Assembly (NCBI GenBank): GCA_027731885.1
Contig: JAQCAO010000033.1
Span: forward strand, 1-12,735
Reading direction: 5' to 3'
Source: Actinomycetota bacterium
GTDB lineage: Bacteria > Actinomycetota > Actinomycetes > Nanopelagicales > Nanopelagicaceae
DNA length: 12,735 bases
Shown here one piece after another: positions 1-6,161 of this stretch. Made by a program: the position numbers and the translations under genes. Below the pieces are notes generated by a model, which was not told where the DNA came from, did no database searches, and worked only from the letters and a program-made list of their open reading frames with translations. Every line of letters begins with the position of its first letter. Positions within the stretch are counted from its first letter, which is position 1.

Positions 1-425
1 AGGGCTTTTAGAAGAGCGCCCTCCGGATCAATTTCTTCTCTGCAGTAGGCAGAGCCATGCAGCATTAAATAGATTCCATCTACATCTGCGGGGGTGCGAC
101 TTACTATTTCATTCTTTATAAATTCAAAGGCATCCAGGGCTACAGGTGGGGCAGGGGTGGCGGCAATTAGCGCAGTTGGCACCAAGGTGAGCGGCAGAGG
201 CGCTAAAACATCCCATGCCCCCGCCAATTCACTACTTGTCCCGGCCGAATTTCTGGAAATCTCATCACCCAGGGCGAAATTTTCGGATCGTAACTGTTCA
301 AGGGAGGTCGAATTGGGGGCAAAGCTGTTGCACTCAATCGAGAAACCACCGATCGCTATTATTGGCCTATCTCGTGCTATCCGAGCCATCCCAACCATCC
401 CAACCATCCCAACCATCCCAGCCAT
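1..425 (-). CDS. MlrC-like M81-family metallopeptidase, N-terminal part (3' end beyond window)
   Basis: The minus strand is open from an in-frame TGA at 441-443 to the left edge, so the C-terminal part of the protein is missing. From the last ATG (389) it reads MARIARDRPIIAIGGFS and then IECNSFAP, matching the MlrC/DUF1485 opening 'GGFxHETNTFxP'. Near the edge it reads DGIYLMLHGSAYCREEIDPE, matching the family's 'DGVxLxLHGAMVxExxxDPEG' block. MlrC of sphingomonads opens linear microcystin; relatives in other bacteria are mostly uncharacterised hydrolases. The usual His-Glu-Thr-Asn of the first motif is Ile-Glu-Cys-Asn here. Five in-frame ATGs (425, 416, 407, 398, 389) lie in a 9-bp tandem repeat, so the start is undecided, and no good ribosome binding site precedes any of them. 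The gene is divergent from the sugar importer operon. Family call is fairly secure; substrate unknown. Confidence 0.82.
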   Translation of the reverse strand, partial: MAGMVGMVGMVGMARIARDRPIIAIGGFSIECNSFAPNSTSLEQLRSENFALGDEISRNSAGTSSELAGAWDVLAPLPLTLVPTALIAATPAPPVALDAFEFIKNEIVSRTPADVDGIYLMLHGSAYCREEIDPEGALLKA

Positions 426-429
426 CCCA
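385..429. repeat. Five tandem 9-bp repeats inside the M81 gene start
   Basis: Five head-to-tail copies of (A/G)CCATCCCA run from 385 to 429. The outer two copies start with G and the inner three with A. Read on the minus strand each unit gives Met followed by Val-Gly, Ala-Gly or Ala-Arg and supplies one in-frame ATG. Changes in copy number would keep the reading frame and only lengthen or shorten the N-terminus. Confidence 0.95.
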
Positions 430-469
430 GCAATTGCGACTCACCCTTCCGCTTTTCTCTGGTAATCCC

Positions 470-499
470 TTGACCAACTCATTTAATTACGTTTATATT
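470..499 (+). promoter_or_regulatory. Promoter of the sugar ABC transporter operon
   Basis: A -35 box TTGACC (470-475) is followed after 18 bp by a -10 box TATATT (494-499). Read as TTATAT (493-498) the spacer is 17 bp. It is the best sigma-70-like match in the gap, about 50 bp before the binding-protein start, and lies directly upstream of a palindromic operator. Confidence 0.7.
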
Positions 500-504
500 G
501 CGTT

Positions 505-520
505 CTGGAAATGTTTCCAG
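505..520. promoter_or_regulatory. LacI-family-type operator before the ABC transporter
   Basis: CTGGAAATGTTTCCAG is a perfect inverted repeat: 7-bp arms CTGGAAA and TTTCCAG around TG. LacI-family operators are commonly of the form TGGAAA-CG-TTTCCA, so this looks like one with TG in place of the central CG. It starts 5 bp after the -10 box and so covers the expected transcription start, the position for repression released by the sugar. No LacI-type gene lies in the window. Confidence 0.7.
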
Positions 521-551
521 GTTATTAATCTAACAGAAATGGAGGCGACCT

Positions 552-1589
552 ATGCGGTCTCGCCACTATAGCAAGAAAAAGGCGGCTGTAATTGTTGCAA
601 TTGCAGCTTTATTGGTACCTGTCACTTCAACTGCAGTAGCAAAAAAGTCTCCTAAGGCACTTCCATCACCTGAATTCGTGAAATTCGAAAAAGTGAAAAA
701 AGGTAGCGGCAAGGGACTTAGATTGGGATACATCTCATTAGGTGACTCAGTTCCTTTCGTGAAATTAGTAAGTGATTCAATCAAGCGTGAAGCAAAGCGA
801 TCTGGCGCAAAGCTAGAATTCTGTGATTCACAGATCGATGCAGCAAAGGCACTTGCATGTACACAGCTCTTCAAGGTGAAGAAAGTTCAGGCTTACTTGA
901 ACTTCAACTATGATGCAGCTGCAGGTCCTGCAATTTACAACGCAGGTCCACAAGTTCCTGTGATTGCAATCGATATCAACCAGACTCCAAAGCAAGTTGC
1001 ATTCATGGGAGCTAACAACAACCGTGCAGGCGTTGTCGCTGGCCGTGGTGTTGGAGAACTTATCAAAAAGAAGTTCGACTGCAAGTACGATGCTATTGTA
1101 CTTATGGAATCACCTGGTGTGGGTGCAGTTAACGAAGCGCGCATCGGTGGTAACAAGCAAGGGTTTGCAGAAATCTGCGGAGCTTTGGATCTGAAGAAAG
1201 TTAAATCAATTGACTCTTCATTCCTAGAAGAAGCACAATCTTCATTTAAAGATGCTCTAACAACACTTCCAAATTCGAAGACAATCGTTGTTCTAGCAAT
1301 GAATGATGACAGCTGCCTCGGAGCACTTGCTGCTGCAAAGCAGGTTGGTCGCCAAGGTGATATCTACTTGGGCTGCCACGGTGCTGACCCAACTTCTTGG
1401 TGTGAAATCAAGAACAATCCAAACTGGGCCGGAGATGTTGCTTACTTCCCAGAGCGTTACGGCGAAGTTGGTATCCCATACTTGATCAAAGCAGCTCGCT
1501 ACAAGAGAATTCCTGCCAAGTTGCAAGTTAATCACGTTTGGATCAATAAAGACAACATAAACAAGTACTATCCAAAGGCTAAGTGCTAA
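552..1589 (+). CDS. Sugar ABC transporter substrate-binding protein
   Basis: This 345-residue protein is of the periplasmic-binding Peripla_BP_4/RbsB class. It captures a sugar outside the membrane and delivers it to the permease. A basic N-terminus and hydrophobic stretch (about residues 9-25) end in STAVA-KK near residue 30, like a signal peptide. The body shows family blocks such as PVIAIDINQT, GANNNRAG and VLAMNDDSCLGALAA. It lacks the lipobox cysteine usual in actinobacterial binding proteins, so anchoring is unclear. Later cysteines are unusually many (for example CDSQ, ALACTQ, FDCKY, EICGA, DSCLG, LGCHG, SWCEI and a C-terminal Cys). The ATG has a good GGAGG (541-545) at 6 bp spacing. 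Codon choice (GCA, AAG, TTC, TCA) is more uniform than in neighbouring genes, suggesting high expression. It is the first gene of the importer operon; the ATPase starts 3 bp after its stop. A deoxyhexose ligand is inferred from context. Confidence 0.92.
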   Translation: MRSRHYSKKKAAVIVAIAALLVPVTSTAVAKKSPKALPSPEFVKFEKVKKGSGKGLRLGYISLGDSVPFVKLVSDSIKREAKRSGAKLEFCDSQIDAAKALACTQLFKVKKVQAYLNFNYDAAAGPAIYNAGPQVPVIAIDINQTPKQVAFMGANNNRAGVVAGRGVGELIKKKFDCKYDAIVLMESPGVGAVNEARIGGNKQGFAEICGALDLKKVKSIDSSFLEEAQSSFKDALTTLPNSKTIVVLAMNDDSCLGALAAAKQVGRQGDIYLGCHGADPTSWCEIKNNPNWAGDVAYFPERYGEVGIPYLIKAARYKRIPAKLQVNHVWINKDNINKYYPKAKC

Positions 1590-1592
1590 GAA

Positions 1593-3095
1593 ATGAAAAA
1601 TCCTGACAAAGATGTAAATGTAATTTCTGCGTCAGGGATTCGTAAGTCCTTTGGCGGGGTAGAGGTCCTCCACGGAGTAGACCTCTCCCTCGCCCAAGGC
1701 GAAGTCCTTGCACTATTGGGAGAAAATGGTGCAGGCAAATCCACGTTGGTAAAGATTATTGCCGGCGATTACTCTCCTGATCAAGGAAGAATTACTGTTG
1801 GCGGAACTGAATTTTCTAGCCTTGATCCGATTAAGGCGCGCGAATTAGGCGTCCGGATGATTTTTCAAGAGTTAAATGATGCACCAACCCTGTCGGTCGC
1901 AGAGAATATTTCTTTAGGAAGTTGGGGCGCAACCAACGGCATAGTCTCGTGGAAGAAAATTAACGAGAGAGCAGAAAAAGCCTTAGCAATGCTCGGTGTG
2001 AACCTTGACCTTAAGAGAAAAGTCGCCCAACTGCGCATTGGTGAGAGACAGATAATCGAGATCGCCAGAGCGGTATCAGAAAATGCGAAAGTTTTGATCT
2101 TTGATGAGCCAACAGCGGCGCTCTCATCAGCCGAGACTGAAAGACTTTTCTCGGTTATTGAAAACCTGCGCACAAAGAACGTGGGAATGATTTATATAAC
2201 CCACCGCCTAGATGAAGTTGCGCGAGTGGCAGATAGGGTAGAAGTACTGCGCGATGGGTCTATGGCTCTGCTCGCCGATGCCAAGAAGGCCACCCGTGGT
2301 GAATTGGTGTCAGCGATGATTGGTCGCGATGCTTCTGATATCTCGCATCCAACGGACCGTCCGACTCCGGGCGCCAAGATTTTGAGCGCCAAAAGTATTG
2401 GACTCGATCGAGCATTTAGCGGAATTGATTTCGATATCCGCGAAGGTGAAGTTGTCGCCCTATACGGCAAAGTCGGCTCTGGTACCGCAGAGGTCGCTGA
2501 AACAATTTTCGGCCTCCACCCAGACCACATCGGAAAGATTGAACTTTACGGAGAAGCTTTCGTACCCAAGAATCCAAATAACGCAATTGATAAATTGATT
2601 GGGTTCTTGCCGGCAGACCGACAGCGCCTGGGCGCTTTCATGGTTCGACCAGTAGCCGAAAACCTAGGAGTTCCATCCTGGCCACGTTACTCCAAGGGTG
2701 GAGTGATCACAGTCGGACCAGAAGAGAAGGCATATTTAAACTGGACCGGCAAACTCAAGATTAAATCGCGCAATGATCCCAAGCAGAAGATAGCAACTCT
2801 CTCTGGAGGAAATCAGCAGAAAGTTCTGCTTGCGAGATGGTTTGAGGGCAGCAGCAAGTTACTTGTCCTAATTGAGCCAACCCGCGGAGTTGATGTCGGC
2901 GCACGCAGAGATATTTACGAAACTTTAAGGAAGAGTGCGAAGGAACAAAATATAGGCGTCCTGATTACGACTTCAGATCATGAAGAAGTAGTTCAAGTAG
3001 CTGACCGAGCAATAGTGATGGCTAAGGGCCACACAATTGCTGAATTCAAGGGCAACGAGATTTCCGTAGAGTCTTTAATCTCTGCGGCAAGCTAA
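1593..3095 (+). CDS. Sugar ABC transporter ATP-binding protein, two fused ATPase domains (RbsA/MglA type)
   Basis: This cytoplasmic 500-residue ATPase energises sugar import. Domain 1 has Walker A GENGAGKST (43-51), a degenerate signature LRIGERQ (147-153), Walker B VLIFDEPT (167-174) and H-loop His204. Domain 2 has the degenerate Walker A usual for this family, GKVGSGTAE (292-300), and a good signature LSGGNQQ (403-409). Its Walker B reads LLVLIEPT (423-430): the usual Asp is Ile427, while Glu428 and the D-loop GVDVGA remain. This fits one working composite site (Walker motifs of domain 1, signature of domain 2) and a second dead one. The length is normal for the family. The start lies 3 bp after the binding-protein stop with no clear Shine-Dalgarno sequence, so translation is probably coupled. 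Confidence 0.95.
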   Translation: MKNPDKDVNVISASGIRKSFGGVEVLHGVDLSLAQGEVLALLGENGAGKSTLVKIIAGDYSPDQGRITVGGTEFSSLDPIKARELGVRMIFQELNDAPTLSVAENISLGSWGATNGIVSWKKINERAEKALAMLGVNLDLKRKVAQLRIGERQIIEIARAVSENAKVLIFDEPTAALSSAETERLFSVIENLRTKNVGMIYITHRLDEVARVADRVEVLRDGSMALLADAKKATRGELVSAMIGRDASDISHPTDRPTPGAKILSAKSIGLDRAFSGIDFDIREGEVVALYGKVGSGTAEVAETIFGLHPDHIGKIELYGEAFVPKNPNNAIDKLIGFLPADRQRLGAFMVRPVAENLGVPSWPRYSKGGVITVGPEEKAYLNWTGKLKIKSRNDPKQKIATLSGGNQQKVLLARWFEGSSKLLVLIEPTRGVDVGARRDIYETLRKSAKEQNIGVLITTSDHEEVVQVADRAIVMAKGHTIAEFKGNEISVESLISAAS

Positions 3096-3113
3096 CGAGA
3101 GGCGATACCGAAA

Positions 3114-4094
3114 ATGGCAAGTGAAGCAATAAAAGATAGTGATGCAATGACCAAGAAGAAAGGTCGAAGCATCCCGGAACTCTTCGCACTTACAGTATTC
3201 CTCATCATTCTGATCATATTCTTTAGTTTTGCCTCCGAGTACTTTCTCGATGTCGAAAATGCGATCAACATTGTTACTGCCCTTTCCGTTGCCGGAATCA
3301 TCGCAGTGCCAGGGACAATGTTACTTATTGCGGGTCAAGTAGATCTTTCTATCGGCTCTGCTGCTGCATTCACTGGAACAATGGTTGGCGTTTACTCGTT
3401 GAAAGATTCACTCGGACTTGGTATTGCAGCGGCAATTGCAGCAGGTATTATCATTGGGCTAGTCAATGGATTCTTGATTACAAAGCTCCAGGTTAATTCA
3501 TTGATCACAACTCTCGGAACGCTAGCAATTCTGCGTGGGCTCACCTACATTGTGGGCGGCGGTCAAACCATTATGGTCAGTGACTTTGAGTTCCTAGGTT
3601 TGAATCGACCATTCCTAAACCTTCCGACCTCTGTGGTCATCTTCATCTGTATCGCCGTTGCAGGTGCCTTAGTAATGAAATACACGACCTTTGGTCGTAG
3701 CCTCTATGTGATCGGTGCCAATCCAGCGGCTTCGCGCCTCGTTGGAGTTCGCAACTCACGGGTATTGATGATCTGCTTCATACTCTCCGGATTAAGCTGC
3801 GCCGCTGGTGGATTAATTCTCACCTCTCAACTCTCTGCCGCTGCTCCGATGGCTGCGACCGGGCTAGAGCTATCTGTAATTACAGCAATTGTTCTAGGCG
3901 GCGCCAGCCTAAATGGCGGTCGCGGAACAATTTCAGGAACGATCCTCGGCCTACTAATTATCGCTATTTTAAATAATGGGCTCGTTCTCTTAAATGTCGA
4001 TACTTTTTGGCAAGATGTAGCCCGCGGAACCTTGTTGATTGTTGCAGTTACCTTCGATCAAGTAAGAGAACGTTGGGCTGTAAACCAAAAGTAG
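3114..4094 (+). CDS. Sugar ABC transporter permease (RbsC/BPD_transp_2 type)
   Basis: This 326-residue membrane protein is the channel of the importer and probably works as a dimer with the ATPase. After a charged cytoplasmic N-terminus (to about residue 18) come many hydrophobic helices, the first near 21-42. The family blocks are present: IAGQVDLSIGSAAAFTG (usual form GGIDLSVG), VNGFLITKLQVNSLITTLGT, and near the C-terminus VLGGASLNGGRGT. The chosen ATG follows GAGAGG (3098-3103) by about 10 bp. A second ATG 33 bp later (3147) would only shorten the hydrophilic tail. Third gene of the importer operon, 18 bp after the ATPase stop. Substrate cannot be read from the sequence. Confidence 0.95.
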   Translation: MASEAIKDSDAMTKKKGRSIPELFALTVFLIILIIFFSFASEYFLDVENAINIVTALSVAGIIAVPGTMLLIAGQVDLSIGSAAAFTGTMVGVYSLKDSLGLGIAAAIAAGIIIGLVNGFLITKLQVNSLITTLGTLAILRGLTYIVGGGQTIMVSDFEFLGLNRPFLNLPTSVVIFICIAVAGALVMKYTTFGRSLYVIGANPAASRLVGVRNSRVLMICFILSGLSCAAGGLILTSQLSAAAPMAATGLELSVITAIVLGGASLNGGRGTISGTILGLLIIAILNNGLVLLNVDTFWQDVARGTLLIVAVTFDQVRERWAVNQK

Positions 4095-4147
4095 TCCTTC
4101 ATCACTTCTCCTTAATTCTCCAATAGCTTCAAGAATAGGATTTGATC

Positions 4148-4606
4148 ATGGCGGGTATTACTGGATTTTTTCACGCAGGAATCACCGTGAAAGATATGGA
4201 GACATCTCTCGCCTTTTATCGAGATGGCTTAGGTCTTCCGATTAAATTCGACCGAATCCTAGATGGTCCATATCTCAATGTTGTGCTTGGCCTGACTCAT
4301 AAAAGGATAAGAGCGGCCTACCTTGATATCCCAGGTGGTGGATACGTTGAATTACTTGAGTATCAAGAGATCGAGAGATTTGATGCCTCTTCTCGCCCGT
4401 GCGACTACGGCGCTGGCCATCTCTGCTTTTATGTCGAAGGAATCGATGAGATAGCAGAGCGTATGTTTGCTAAAGGCTATAAGGCTAGAAGCGAGAGTTG
4501 CGTTGACATTACTAGCGGACCTAACGCCGGTGCAAGATCGCTATATCTCAAAGATCCAGATGGATATTACATCGAGCTCTTCCAGAAAGCGCCAGCGCAG
4601 AGTTAG
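4148..4606 (+). CDS. VOC-superfamily (glyoxalase/epimerase-like) protein
   Basis: This 152-residue single-chain protein has two beta-alpha-beta-beta-beta modules. The four metal ligands of the vicinal-oxygen-chelate fold are visible: His9 (FFHAGITV), Glu68 (GYVELLEY), His91 (AGHLCFYV) and Glu143 (YYIELFQK). That pattern fits glyoxalase I, methylmalonyl-CoA epimerase or a related metal enzyme rather than a metal-free binding protein. The longer reading would start at TTG 4142, but ATG 4148 has AGGA (4137-4140) at 7 bp and is preferred. It follows the permease by 53 bp on the same strand without a visible terminator, so it is probably the last gene of the importer operon. It may epimerise or isomerise a sugar-derived intermediate; this is inference. 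Confidence 0.88.
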   Translation: MAGITGFFHAGITVKDMETSLAFYRDGLGLPIKFDRILDGPYLNVVLGLTHKRIRAAYLDIPGGGYVELLEYQEIERFDASSRPCDYGAGHLCFYVEGIDEIAERMFAKGYKARSESCVDITSGPNAGARSLYLKDPDGYYIELFQKAPAQS

Positions 4607-4647
4607 CTAATTAAATTCTCTTCTCTAACTTTCCAGATGCTGCGCTG
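4593..4647. terminator. Bulged inverted repeat between convergent genes
   Basis: The left arm CAGCGCAGAGTTAG (4593-4606, end of the VOC gene) pairs in two blocks. AGTTAG pairs with CTAACT (4625-4630), and CAGCGCAG pairs with CTGCGCTG (4640-4647, end of the oxidoreductase gene). The right side has a 9-nt bulge and the loop is 18 nt. The two genes converge with only 4 bp between stops, where a shared terminator is expected. There is no U-tract and the bulge is large, so this is tentative. Confidence 0.35.
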
Positions 4648-5663
4648 CGATAGGCGATATCGAGGGCTTCCACGGTGCGTGCACCGAGTTCGCCAGGAGA
4701 TTGATTAATATAAGCCTCTCCTCTTCCAGCTGACATCAGTGAGTCAATTGGCCCGATGCAGTTGTAGAATCCGGCATCATCGGCAAGATTTAGGCGAGTC
4801 TCTTTACCATTCTTATGGTGCCAGACCGCTGCGCGCTCTAGATCGACAAGAATCTGACCTTCCGACCCGATTGCCCGAATCTCAACTGCGTGTACCTTCT
4901 TATGCGCCGCTGCGTGCGAGGAACCACCGGAGATAACGCCGATTGCGCCATTGTCATAGCGCATAGAAATCGCATCGTGCAGCTCTACAGGGGCGTTCAT
5001 TGGAGCCGACATCAAGGCAAAACCCTCTTTTGCGCGCGCTCCTGTGAGCCATAGAGCCGCACCTAGGGCATGCGAGAGCTGTGCTTGAGCATAACCTCCA
5101 CCAGAGAGCTTGGAGTCTGTCCAAGTTTTCTGTTCTGGAAGCGCTTCAGGAGCTGCTTCAGGATAGGCGCCAGTGTTAGAGAGAAGTTCTCGAGTCATTG
5201 AGGACATATGTAAAGTCATATGCTCGAGATCGCCGATTCCTTCTTCATCCATAAGTTTCTTGGCACCTGTCATGACCTCTTGGTAATTCCAACCGAAGGA
5301 AATAATCAAATGCTTGCCGACTCTGTTCGCTGTCTCAACTAAATCCCAGGCATCTTTTGGATCAATCGTTACTGGCTTTTCACACATAACGTGTGCACCG
5401 GCCTCTAGCGCCGCCTTCGCATGTTCGTGGTGGAATCCAGTCGGACTTCCAACAACAACGACATCAACCCCAGCTGCGAGTACATCTTTATAATCCTCAG
5501 AAGCAACCTTAAAGTCATATTTATCTTTTATCTTGGTCAGCAGCTCTACGCCTTTACGGGCGACCCCAACGAATTCGACATCCTTATGCGCTGCCAGATT
5601 CGGCAAGTGAGATGCCACAGTCCAACTACCTGCTCCAATGATGCCAACTCGAATTTTGCTCAC
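4611..5663 (-). CDS. Gfo/Idh/MocA-family NAD(P)-dependent oxidoreductase
   Basis: This 350-residue dehydrogenase probably oxidises a sugar or cyclitol in the cytoplasm. The N-terminus is a Rossmann fold, KIRVGIIGAGSW (GxGxxG-like, residues 7-12), followed by VVVGSPTGFHHEHAKAALEAG and the family CEKP motif (94-97, substrate lysine Lys96). The rest fits the alpha/beta C-terminal domain. GTG at 5663 is chosen as start because GAGG (5670-5673) sits 6 bp upstream and the Rossmann strand then begins at residue 4, as is normal. A longer reading to 5729 would put the start inside the -35 box of the gene's own promoter. It diverges from the mutarotase gene and converges on the VOC gene. A sugar 1-dehydrogenase role beside the SDR enzymes is possible but unproven. 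Confidence 0.9.
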   Translation of the reverse strand: MSKIRVGIIGAGSWTVASHLPNLAAHKDVEFVGVARKGVELLTKIKDKYDFKVASEDYKDVLAAGVDVVVVGSPTGFHHEHAKAALEAGAHVMCEKPVTIDPKDAWDLVETANRVGKHLIISFGWNYQEVMTGAKKLMDEEGIGDLEHMTLHMSSMTRELLSNTGAYPEAAPEALPEQKTWTDSKLSGGGYAQAQLSHALGAALWLTGARAKEGFALMSAPMNAPVELHDAISMRYDNGAIGVISGGSSHAAAHKKVHAVEIRAIGSEGQILVDLERAAVWHHKNGKETRLNLADDAGFYNCIGPIDSLMSAGRGEAYINQSPGELGARTVEALDIAYRSAASGKLEKRI

Positions 5664-5700
5664 GAAATACCTCGCTCCTAGGTCTACTGATAACTCGCCA

Positions 5701-5729
5701 AAGATATGTTCATTTTTTCGGTAAGTCAA
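5701..5729 (-). promoter_or_regulatory. Promoter of the Gfo/Idh oxidoreductase gene
   Basis: On the minus strand a -35 box TTGACT (5729-5724) and -10 box TATCTT (5706-5701) are 17 bp apart, about 40 bp before the GTG start. It is one of the best promoter matches in the window and supports the shorter start of the gene. Confidence 0.65.
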
Positions 5730-5738
5730 GGTTTTTCA

Positions 5739-5766
5739 TTGACCCAATTTTAAAAACGTCTACACT
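5739..5766 (+). promoter_or_regulatory. Promoter of the mutarotase gene
   Basis: The -35 box TTGACC (5739-5744) and -10 box TACACT (5761-5766) are 16 bp apart, 27 bp before the ATG. It is back to back with the oxidoreductase promoter; the two -35 boxes are 9 bp apart. Confidence 0.65.
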
Positions 5767-5778
5767 TGAGAATCTCAA
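5766..5778. promoter_or_regulatory. Palindromic candidate operator before the mutarotase gene
   Basis: TTGAGAATCTCAA is a perfect 6+1+6 inverted repeat that begins on the last base of the -10 box and covers the expected transcription start. It differs from the LacI-type site at 505-520 and from the shared site at 6912/9703, so a different regulator or none may act here. Confidence 0.45.
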
Positions 5779-5793
5779 CCTAGGAGGCAGAAT

Positions 5794-6108
5794 ATGCAGA
5801 GAATGTGCTTTACCTTCGAAATTTTTGAAGGACAAGAGGCAGAGTATAAGAAACGTCACGATGAGATTTGGCCTGAATTAGTAGCCGCTATCAAAGATGC
5901 CGGCTTTACTAATTACAGCCTATTCCGCCGTGGAACCCAGATTGTTGGGTACTTTGAAGTCGAACCTGATGCAGCAACTGCCTTTGCAAAATTAGGCAAG
6001 GCGGAATCAAATGCTCGTTGGGCGAAGTGGTTTGAAGAAGTTATCGTCAATTTAACTGACAATAAGGGCAATCTGATGGAGATGACTGAAGTCTGGCACT
6101 TGGATTAA
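5794..6108 (+). CDS. rhaM: L-rhamnose mutarotase family protein (RhaM/L-fucose mutarotase type)
   Basis: This 104-residue enzyme, the same length as E. coli RhaM, interconverts alpha and beta anomers of a 6-deoxyhexose and so feeds the anomer-specific dehydrogenase. The sequence shows the family block KKRHDEIWPEL with the catalytic His22, the motif FTNYSLF with Tyr41, and the aromatic ARWAKWF block (Trp76, Trp79) that lines the sugar site. The family also includes the L-fucose mutarotases of oxidative L-fucose pathways, so rhamnose and fucose cannot be separated here. The start has a strong AGGAGG (5782-5787) at 6 bp. It is transcribed alone from its own promoter and is followed by a long hairpin shared with the convergent SDR gene. 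It is the clearest clue in the window to the kind of sugar handled. Confidence 0.9.
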   Translation: MQRMCFTFEIFEGQEAEYKKRHDEIWPELVAAIKDAGFTNYSLFRRGTQIVGYFEVEPDAATAFAKLGKAESNARWAKWFEEVIVNLTDNKGNLMEMTEVWHLD

Positions 6109-6115
6109 TAAGCGT

Positions 6116-6161
6116 TTTGAGCCGAGATGGCTACATAGTTATGCCGCCATCTTGGCTCAAA
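6116..6161. terminator. Long hairpin between mutarotase and SDR genes, likely bidirectional terminator
   Basis: Arms of 16 bp (6116-6131 and 6146-6161) pair with only one G-U wobble around a 14-nt loop. The right arm is the 3' end of the SDR reading frame and the left arm lies after the mutarotase stop. No U-tract follows in either direction, so factor-assisted termination or 3'-end protection is as likely as intrinsic termination. Confidence 0.65.

Noticed and set aside
94..571. Rightward open frames of 118-123 codons before the binding-protein gene
   Set aside because: They overlap the minus-strand M81 gene, which has clear family motifs, and their proline/threonine-isoleucine-proline runs are just the 9-bp repeat read on the other strand.
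5664..5729. Longer start for the Gfo/Idh oxidoreductase (22 extra residues)
   Set aside because: The extra part contains the gene's own -35 and -10 boxes and adds residues before the Rossmann fold. GTG 5663 has a well-placed ribosome binding site.
5069..5785. Recurring ACCTAGG before several genes as a regulatory motif
   Set aside because: It also occurs inside coding regions (for example near 2668 and 5068) at a frequency that chance could explain. Upstream of genes it mostly reflects ribosome binding sites.
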